From positions 54,359,673 to 54,423,672 of the forward strand of contig NC_090288.1 in the NCBI RefSeq assembly GCF_037392515.1: DNA of 64,000 nucleotides, written 5' to 3'. The notes beneath the pieces were generated by a model. That model searched no databases. It saw only the letters and a program-made list of their open reading frames with translations, and was not told the origin of the DNA. Within the stretch, counting starts at the first letter, position 1. Each line of letters starts with the position of its first letter. A program made the translations under genes and the position numbers. The stretch comes from Haliotis asinina. Its lineage: Eukaryota; Mollusca; Gastropoda; Lepetellida; Haliotidae. Below, piece after piece: positions 56,872 through 64,000 of this stretch.

Positions 56872-57216
56872 AGGCCCCGTTTCGCCAAACTCTCGTAACT
56901 TTTCTCCTAGCATCTGTATCTACTATATACCAGGGCCCCGTTTCACAAAGCTCTCGTAAGCCTAAGATCTCGTAACTTTTCTCGAAGCCATTGTGCCTCC
57001 TATGTTGTAATACAGGAGCTACGGATACTACGAGAAAAGTTACGAGATCTTAGGCTTACGAGAGCTTTGTGAAACGGGGCCCAGGGACTCGTAAGCCTAA
57101 GATCTCGTAACTTTTCTCGTAGCATTCGTATCTTATGTTACAGTGTAGGAGGCATAATGGCTCCGAGAAAACTTACGAGATTTTTGGCTTACGAGAGTTT
57201 TGTGAAACGGGGCCCT
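56872..57216. mobile_element. Nested P2 foldback elements
   Basis: An inner near-perfect 150-bp palindrome (56933-57083; arms GGGCCCCGTTTCACAAAGCT) sits inside or beside diverged copies whose arms are at 56872-56932 and 57085-57216. All carry CTCGTAAGCCTAAGATCTCG or its inverse. Confidence 0.8.
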
Positions 57217-57523
57217 GAACTGCGCAATATAACCGGTTTACGGGTTCAGACATGAACACGATACGTATACGCTTATCGAAAAACCGGTATAATGGTGGGA
57301 AAACCGGAAAACTTCGTAACACTCGGAAATCTTCGAACATTTCCGTTTTTGAATTGTTCTTTTGTGAAACGGGGCCTTGGTTCGTACAGCTTTGTGTTCG
57401 TATTATAGAACCTCCGCATTTATAAACAGAGTGGGTCGCTGTGTGATGTTCAGGACGAGTTCTGTTTCATATTGGAATGTAAAGTTAATAGTGTTAGGTG
57501 TTTGATTACCTTCGTATCTGGTT

Positions 57524-57785
57524 TGACCCGTGAAGGTCCAGGGTAGAATAGGTCTTTAGCAACCCATGCTTGCCATAAAGGCGACTATGCTTGTCGTAAG
57601 AGGTGACTAACAGAATCAGGTGATCAAGCTCGCTGACTTTGACGAACGTTATCGGTTCCCAATTGCGCAGATCGATGCTCTTGCTGTTGATCACTGGATT
57701 GTCTGGACCAGACTCAATTACTTACAGACCGCCGTCATATAGATGGAATATTGCTGAGTGCGGCTTAAAACTAAACTCACTCGAA
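57524..57785 (+). mobile_element. SINE-B, full length
   Basis: GACCCGTGAAGGTCCAGGGT head to GCTGAGTGCGGCTTAAAACT tail. Confidence 0.9.
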
Positions 57786-58284
57786 TATGGTTAAAATTGT
57801 TAAATATTCAAAGCTATTAAACTGCAGTTGTAAATGAAAAAAAAAAGTATTGAAACATGGGCAACCATTTATCATTTGCTGTCAGTAAGGTAAGTATGTA
57901 TTATGAGAGGGCGCTTCTCTTTAGAATTGATGATTGTTGCACATTAACCATATTTTAACCGGGAATTTGAAACAGGGAGAAAACAACACTCCAGATATTG
58001 CATTTATCTATAGACACTGAGCCAAAAATGAGCAGGTCAATCCTACTCCTTTACCAAAGATCCTAGATATGTCCCTAGGCAGACGGGCGCAACCCTATGT
58101 ACAGTACTACCTCAACTCATGTCTTCATGTTGACCTCCATCTGTGTATATTTATTGTTGGCAGAAACCCAGAGATCTGATGATGCAGCTCAGCATGTTGC
58201 TGTGTCTTTAGGAACTGGTGATGAGTGTGGGTTATCACGCCTCGGGTACTCATGGTGCAGGTCTCGGACATTTACCAATGTTTA

Positions 58285-58405
58285 TGATGCATGTCATCAT
58301 ATCACAAACAGATCAGTGCCCATGATGTCAATCACTGGTTGTCCGACTCAATTACTCACTGACCACTTTCATATATAGATGAAATATTGTGGAGTGCTGA
58401 ACTGA
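58285..58405 (+). mobile_element. SINE-B, degenerate 3' half
   Basis: CATGATGTCAATCACTGGTT, CGACTCAATTACTCACTG and GAAATATTGTGGAGTG. Confidence 0.6.
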
Positions 58406-59217
58406 ACCACTAACAATGCCAGAACCCCTCAGCAGGAGCTTGGGTCAATCCTGGGGAGGATAAATCCAACCATTTTATCATTCACTATCACAAGACATAA
58501 TCCTTTACCACAAGACCGAGACTCCTTCTTACCATATTTGGTTTATTTCATGCACTGACTGTACAGAGGCTACAGATGTATGTACACAATATATACAACC
58601 AACGGTTGGGGAAATGTCACCAGATATTCAATATGGTCAACTGGGAGACAACAGCAATGCCATATGAGATCACTGTCCTACCTGTCCAAAACACAATCAA
58701 GCCTTCATTCCTGTAGTCACATGGAAAAACAGGCTCAAATTACTGTAAAGGCTGATAATTATCCCCATCTTTAATACAACACTCTAAAGTTCTAACTTTG
58801 CGTGTTCCTCATATCACAGCATCAGCAGTGTGACTTGTCAATGATCTGCAGTAGGCATAAGTGAATATTTTACAGTTAATAAAATTCAATGTTAAATCTT
58901 TGAAACTTTTCATAATTTGCTTACAGGGGTCTTATATTTAAAACCCACAAAACATTTGCTAACATCAAAATGTTAACTCTCACCAACATAAAAAGATTAT
59001 CTTTAACTGTAAACAAGGGAAAACAAAAAAATACTCTTGACAGAATGATGTTCTCAAATGAAAATCTGTTGTTCTATCAAATACCCCACCCATACTACCA
59101 GAAACTGACATTAAAGCCACATACACATCATTGTGTTTGAACCCAATAATCTGCTGGCCACTAAACGTTATGTACTGAAAGAACCAGCGTATTTTATAAG
59201 TCCTTCAACATCTTGGT

Positions 59218-59320
59218 GGTAGACAGTAAACAATGAGCTTCACATACTGTATGCATGAGAATCAAACCCAGGCCTGCAGAGTGATAGGCAAGCGTTTAAA
59301 CCACTGGTTCCCCCCAAGTC
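59218..59320 (-). mobile_element. SINE-A fragment
   Basis: AATGAGCTTCACATACTGTA and GAATCAAACCCAGGCC, then AAACCACTGGTTCCCCCC. Confidence 0.65.
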
Positions 59321-60028
59321 TTCAGGACATGCTGAAAGAACTGAAAACAAGATTTATCTCGTTATCTTGGAATAATGCCAGTAGATATTACCTGGCTGCA
59401 CAACCTATTTATCAGTTGGAGTGGGGCCGAAAAGGCCTTTACACTATCGCATCCAAACTTAACATTGATGATTATTATTATTGGAAGCACCTTGGCATAC
59501 CATAAGCAAACGACCAACCAGTTTCTGGATGCAAAAATGCCAATTATTTTAGTACAACTCCTAATTAATCTACTATGAGCTCAAAGCAATTGTTTAAGCC
59601 TTTATGGCACAAAAATATTTCATTCCTAATTAACTGGCTACCTCCTCATGTGTTCTTTATGATGTTACAATGGTTCAATTGTTATTAGTGATCATATGTT
59701 TGCAGGGGCATACTTAGACCAGGGAGCATAAAAGTAATGATATACACTCATAAATAACACTCTTTAAACATTGATAGTGCCCCTCCCTCCCTTATTAAGA
59801 AAGATTAACTATGGCCCTGGTTTGTTAATACCTGTCATTAATGATAATTGTGGTTACTGCTATATCTGCTACTACACATAATTCTCTACCATGTTAAATA
59901 TTCAGCCTTACTTGTAAGTGGTACATGGTCCTGAACTGAAAAGTTCAAAATTGCTGTATAATAACAAAACTGTCACCCACAAACCTTTGTCTACTAATTA
60001 TCTTATCTCTTTCTCTTCTTAACACCAA

Positions 60029-60034
60029 TTTATT
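60029..60034 (-). terminator. Possible polyadenylation signal of RTCB
   Basis: AATAAA on the minus strand, about 357 bp past the RTCB stop. The distance is plausible for a 3' UTR; other signals could be used. Confidence 0.35.
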
Positions 60035-60390
60035 GTGCCATAAATATATATAACATGTAGCTAAACTTATAACGATTCCTTCAACAGAAAACAAAATACT
60101 GGTACCAAAACCAATAATGTTATAGAACACATGACGTTTTGGGGAGGGAATTAGAACGGCTTGGTATAGCTATTAGGCTCCTAACATAAAGTTTGCATTG
60201 CATCAGCAGCTGAAGATAAATTCCATATTGCTCAAAAGCCGGCCGAGGTAAGTTTCATATTGTCCTAAGCAGCTGTGGACTTCGTGCTGAGTTCAGTCCC
60301 AAGTCTGTAGGTGGCATGTCAGACATGCTGTTAGTAACATGTGGAGATATTAAGTCATAGCACTTGGAGATGTGATCTTATAGGACCAGT

Positions 60391-60455
60391 CTATCCTTTG
60401 ATGACCCCGATAGGACGGAGTTTTATTGCCTTCTTGCTGATACCGGCTGCATGAC
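60391..60455 (-). CDS. RTCB: RTCB terminal exon
   Basis: A 65-bp exon that finishes the Cys codon and encodes [20 protein letters not shown] then TAG. The acceptor is GTTTCAG. It ends exactly where the family ends. Confidence 0.93.
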
Positions 60456-63400
60456 CTGAAACATACGTACACTGAGTGAGTGAGTGGGTTTGACTGAAGC
60501 AACATGGCAGCTTTATATGTGAAGAGTAAGTGAGTTTGTTTTACGCCACTTTTTAGTAATATTCCAGCAATATCACAGCAGGGGACACCAGAAAATTTAT
60601 ATGTGAAGAAAACCAAAGTTCCACAATTTGGTGAGATGTAGCAGCACAATTTGAGTCAGCTGACCAGAAACAGCTTGAGTGAATTTGTGAATACACAGGA
60701 TCCTCGCAACACCAAGGGACATAACTCTATCCAGAGCTACCAGTAATATATCAAGTCTTGGGTTAAAAAATGCAGTGCTTGATCATTGTATAAGCCATGT
60801 CCACATGCACTGATGTCAGTCAGGACCATTGACTGCATCTCACAAGCAGGGAATATTGACATCAATTCCAACTCAACCATGAACAACAGTACCAAGACTT
60901 TTTACACTTCTAAGCAGTTTTATGAAATCAATCTTCTAAGGATTTTAAGACCAACAAAATAAAACTGTATATGGAACTTACATGTATCCACAACATCAGT
61001 AACATTCTTGTAAGATTCTGGAGCCTGAAATATAAACATAAACAGCTATATACAACAAGAAATGATACCAATCTTTAAACAATTACATTTCTAGTGTCCT
61101 TAAATGTACAAAATAGCAGTTTTCTCAGAAGGAAAGGCAAAAACTACCAACAAATGAACCTGAATGAACAAATCAATAGAAATGAGAGATACTCTTTTCC
61201 ATAGTAATATACAGAAAGTTATGTTGGCCTGAATGTATGAATGAGTGAGTATGGTTCTGTGCCACTTTTAGCAATGTTCCAGCAATATCACAGCTGGGGA
61301 CACCAGAAATTGGACTTCGCACATTGTACCCATGTGGGGAATCAAACCCAGGGTTTCAGCATGACGAATGAATGCTTAAACCACTAGAATACTCCACTGG
61401 CTGTTAAAATGTAAAATGACTGTTGGACTGAAGGTGCCCATGTTGGCATTTATACACCAGCGATCTTCAGCAACCCATACTTGACAAAAGAGACTACTAA
61501 CACGTGCAGGTGAGATTTGCAAACTTGGTTGAAATGTCATCATATATCAATTGTGTAGATCGATGCTCATGCTGTTGATCACTGGACTGATCACAGTACT
61601 CAATCATTTAGAGACTGCTACCACATAGCTGGAATATTGCTAAGGGCAGGTTTAAACAACCAACTAACCAATCCCCAGGCACTCACCTCCTCCATGACAA
61701 GTTTAGGGGATGCTACCCTAATGCTGATCCCCTTTTCTTCTAAGGCAGCCAGGACATCAGTGTAGTCCAGGTTACGGCGGGACTTGGCTCGAGAGAGTGC
61801 TCTCCCCTGCAACAAAGGATCAGTTTTCTTTGTATTGATCGCCAAGAAGTAGTAATATCCTAGTATGCTCATTACTAATGCATTCCTGTTTCCTGGTATG
61901 CTCATGTACATCAAATTTATTAGTTTTTTATTTCTTATGTTTTCTTCCTCTTTTTTTATGTTCAAATACAACAAGCTTTGTCACTGAGGTAGCATAATCC
62001 CCCACTGCATATTATCAAATCAGACTTAAAAAGAAATGAAAGTGAAGGTGAAGGTCATAGGTTAAGATGAAGTAAAATGTCAACAAAAACATTAAACTCA
62101 AACTCTTTTAATATCTTGCACTGTAGTTGTTCAAACACAAACATATTCTGAAATGAAGGTCAAGGTCACCAAACCTGACTGACATTTCTTTCACTGTGAT
62201 AAACCTAGATACCAAATATGAAAAGAATCTAGTCAACGGTTCTTAAGATATTCCAATACAAGTCTATCAGTTCTAACCTGGACCTTCACAGGTTGGGTAT
62301 GATGAGAAGTGAACAAGACAAAACAAAAGACTTGTATAATACTATATTCCCCGATTCACTCTAAACACACAACGGGGGATAATAAAATAGTTACATCTAA
62401 AGCCATGAGAAAATGTTTTTATCTGGACATAGAACACTAAAAGTTAACTCACCATGGTTTCATGAAATACAGAAGGACCACAGATTGAGGGACAGATGAC
62501 AGATTTTACTATGATTAAGTTCCCAGCCATCTTGGTTCCTGGGACTAAAACCGTAGCGAATAAAAATCTCACGATGAGTTAACTTACTGCACCATGACAA
62601 GTTGTGCCAAATGTTTCTGTCATTCCCTGTTCAGTGCCCGTCAGTACGTAGCTGCAGGTGCCCATTGTGCCCCCAATGAGAACTGGTTGGCCCGTCAGCT
62701 GATGAAAGAAACAATTAATGGGTATAATTACAGTGAGTGAGTGATTTAGTTTTACGCTGCACAAATATCAGCTGTAAATAATTGACCAGGTGTTTCATCC
62801 TTTCCATGTCTTGATATAATGAAGAAAATGCATTAGCAGAAATCGTTTCCTCGAACTACCTTCTCGTCTGGGACTGGATTTTCGATGCTCTCTCAGCGCT
62901 AAGATAGTCATAAGTGCCATTCATTAACATTAACTTACGACTATCTTAGCGCTAAGAGAGCTTCGAAAATCTAGGCCCTGTTTCGGTACAGTATGCTCAT
63001 GTTTGGAAGGCCTAGGCACAGTCAGAATATGAGTAAACTGCAGGGTCCTCACCCGTTGGCTTTATATATGGCCTGGACATAAAACGCTTGATAATATCCT
63101 TAAGGATATAACCTTGGGTGAGTGAGTGAGTGAGTGAGTGAGTGGGTGGGTGGGTGGGTGGGTGGGTGGATGGGTGGGTGAGTGAGTGAGTGAGTGAGTG
63201 GAGTTTTAGCCATATGGCGCAGTCTGTAAATAATCGAGTCTGGACCAGACAATCCAGTGATCAACATCACAAGCATCAATCTGCGCACCTGGGAATCGAT
63301 GACATGTGACAACCACGTCAGCAAGCCTGACCACCCAATCACATTAGTCGCATGGGTTGCTGAAGATCAGTTCTAACCTGGACCTTCACAGGTTGGGTAT

Positions 63401-63807
63401 GATGAGAAGTGAACAAGACAAAACAAAAGACTTGTAACAAGAATCAATTGACAAATCAATATCCAAGACACAATGCCATTTTCTGGTCATATGGTAATAA
63501 GTATGTTGTATGACAGAGTGCAAAGAGGGAGTGGTGTGGCAACAGTTTCATGAATAGGCTAGACCAAAAGGGGCAAAGGTTTAACCACAATAGTACCTTC
63601 TTTAAAAAGTATCTATACCTGATAATCAACTGGAATGAGTGGATGGTGAGGAGGGAAGGCTCGTGTAGATCCCTTCCTGTGCACCAGAAGTGTCTTCTGT
63701 TTGCCGTCAATGAAATGCTCTTCTACTTTGGCAATGTTGTGCGACACGTCATAGATCATATGCATGTCAAGGTCATCTGGTGTCGTCTTGAACATCTTGG
63801 CAAAGGC
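60391..63807 (-). CDS. RTCB: RNA-splicing ligase RTCB, 3' part (5 exons, partial)
   Basis: These are the last 175 residues of RTCB (HSPC117), the catalytic subunit of the metazoan tRNA ligase complex. It joins RNA ends bearing 2',3'-cyclic phosphate and 5'-OH using GTP and Mn2+ in tRNA splicing and XBP1-type mRNA splicing. Exons on the minus strand are 63807-63619, 62698-62588, 61806-61687, 61024-60982 and 60455-60391. They correspond to about residues 331-505 of the 505-aa human protein. The histidine that is guanylylated (human H428) is present in FGTTCHGA at the end of the second exon listed, and [11 protein letters not shown] begins the next. Metal and guanylate residues in [11 protein letters not shown] are also conserved. 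The C-terminal exon reads [20 protein letters not shown], with two small-residue changes from the usual HDAG and RPIAVIKG. AATAAA at 60034-60029 is a possible polyadenylation signal. The first 330 residues lie beyond the right edge. Confidence 0.96.
60526..60596 (-). mobile_element. SINE-A tail fragment in RTCB terminal intron
   Basis: GTTTTACGCCACTTTTTAGT and CACAGCAGGGGACACCAG. It ends about 70 bp from the terminal RTCB exon. Confidence 0.75.
60982..61024 (-). CDS. RTCB: RTCB short exon ([12 protein letters not shown])
   Basis: A 43-bp exon encoding [14 protein letters not shown] and the first base of a Cys codon. Acceptor TATATTTCAG, donor GTAAGT. Confidence 0.94.
61235..61402 (-). mobile_element. 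SINE-A in RTCB intron
   Basis: Full length with GGGGACACCAGAAATTGGAC body and GGGGAATCAAACCCAGGG B-box inverse. Confidence 0.87.
61455..61668 (+). mobile_element. SINE-B in RTCB intron, ends near the GRALSRAKS exon
   Basis: TCAGCAACCCATACTTGACA to GCTGGAATATTGCTAAGGGC. It ends about 20 bp past the exon donor on the transcript side. Confidence 0.82.
61687..61806 (-). CDS. RTCB: RTCB exon (GRALSRAKS)
   Basis: 40 codons, [20 protein letters not shown] through [10 protein letters not shown]. Acceptor TTTGTTGCAG, donor GTGAGT. Phase 0 on both sides. Confidence 0.96.
62267..62336 (+). repeat. 70-bp identical direct repeat, copy 1
   Basis: Identical base for base to 63367-63436 (offset exactly 1100). 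It contains a SINE-B 5' end (AACCTGGACCTTCACAGGTT) and about 45 bp of other sequence. Confidence 0.9.
62588..62698 (-). CDS. RTCB: RTCB exon (catalytic histidine)
   Basis: 37 codons, [20 protein letters not shown] through TTCHGA. The His in CHGA is the guanylate-accepting nucleophile of the family. Acceptor TTTCATCAG, donor GTAAGT. Confidence 0.96.
62730..62792 (-). mobile_element. SINE-B tail fragment in RTCB intron
   Basis: GTGAGTGAGTGATTTAGTTT and TACGCTGCAC, then AGCTGTAAATAATTGACCAG. Confidence 0.65.
62788..63105 (-). mobile_element. Long dispersed element with internal P1 palindrome, copy 2
   Basis: Inverted partner of 42331-42648, with the P1 palindrome at 62876-62976. It lies in an RTCB intron. 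Confidence 0.85.
63117..63200. repeat. (GTGA)n(GGTG)n tetranucleotide tract
   Basis: Expanded tail of the minus-strand SINE-B at 63118-63390. Confidence 0.9.
63118..63390 (-). mobile_element. SINE-B in RTCB intron
   Basis: Expanded tetranucleotide tail, then CTGTAAATAATCGAGTCTGG to GACCTTCACAGG. Confidence 0.87.
63367..63436 (+). repeat. 70-bp identical direct repeat, copy 2
   Basis: Partner of 62267-62336. Here the SINE-B part is continuous with a full SINE-B copy on its left. Confidence 0.9.
63619..63807 (-). CDS. RTCB: RTCB exon (DVSHNIAK region)
   Basis: 63 codons, [20 protein letters not shown] through [10 protein letters not shown]. Acceptor TTAATGCTGCAG, donor GTATAG. It contains the conserved [14 protein letters not shown] stretch. 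Confidence 0.95.
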
Positions 63808-64000
63808 CTGCAGCATTAAAGGACATGGAAACAGATTTTCACTTACACACATATGCATCAGCTGTGGAAACATGGTTTCTAATTTAATTTAATTGATTTG
63901 ATCTCAAAATCATTATGTTTCTGTTATTTTGGCAATGGAGAGAACATAACATTATGTTGAGATATGGATTGAATTCAGTTTGACAAACTGCTGCTTTGAA

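Larger units (their letters stand above)
58406..60390. other. RTCB downstream region, 3' UTR and intergenic
   Basis: The right end is presumably the RTCB 3' UTR. The remainder is AT-rich with one SINE-A fragment and no recognised gene. Confidence 0.45.

Noticed and set aside
58097-58378. 93-codon frame with hydrophobic N-terminus
   Set aside because: Its 3' half is degenerate SINE-B and the start has no family match; likely chance.

Overview
The window is eukaryotic, intron-rich and repeat-rich. It most likely comes from a gastropod mollusc, and abalone (Haliotis) is my best guess. That rests on two abundant SINE-like families whose 3' tails read GCGGCGTAAAACTAAACTC followed by (TCAC)n, on canonical GT-AG introns of 0.2-6 kb, and on a tandem array of animal-type universal stress protein (USP) genes. 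The species is inferred from remembered repeat signatures, not from a search.

Four protein-coding genes are supported, all on the minus strand. Three are complete, tandem, four-exon USP paralogues: USP-1 (11018-2872, 178 aa), USP-2 (21198-15484, 170 aa) and USP-3 (49611-37631, 193 aa). All three have the same intron phases (1, 1, 0), an identical 107-bp third exon, and an intact ATP-binding motif G-x2-G-x9-G-S, so they arose by tandem duplication of one gene. Each also carries a histidine-rich terminal extension. The fourth gene is the 3' part of RTCB, the tRNA-splicing ligase. Its last five exons (63807-60391) contain the guanylylated histidine and the C-terminus; the 5' part lies beyond the right edge.

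Layout: 1-2.8 kb holds a Tc1-like transposase scrap and a palindromic tRNA-like element. USP-1 spans 2.9-11.0 kb, with minisatellites and a long inverted repeat in its introns. A stretch at 11.6-13.1 kb has five perfect TGACGTCA sites. USP-2 spans 15.5-21.2 kb; its first intron carries triplet repeats and a 23-unit perfect 26-bp array. The gene-poor stretch at 21.2-37.6 kb has an approximately 210-bp satellite, a TTAA-flanked block, a LINE endonuclease fragment and several short arrays. USP-3 spans 37.6-49.6 kb and its introns are packed with SINEs. A 33-bp/330-bp higher-order satellite lies at 50.0-51.2 kb, just upstream of USP-3. Another gene-poor, SINE- and foldback-rich stretch covers 51.2-60.3 kb, followed by RTCB.

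The USP genes are expected to encode small cytosolic nucleotide-binding stress proteins. RTCB is unrelated in function (tRNA and XBP1-type RNA ligation), and its position next to the cluster implies no pathway link. No operon, CRISPR array, rRNA or functional tRNA gene was seen. Most long open frames in the window are by-products of tandem repeats whose unit length is a multiple of three.
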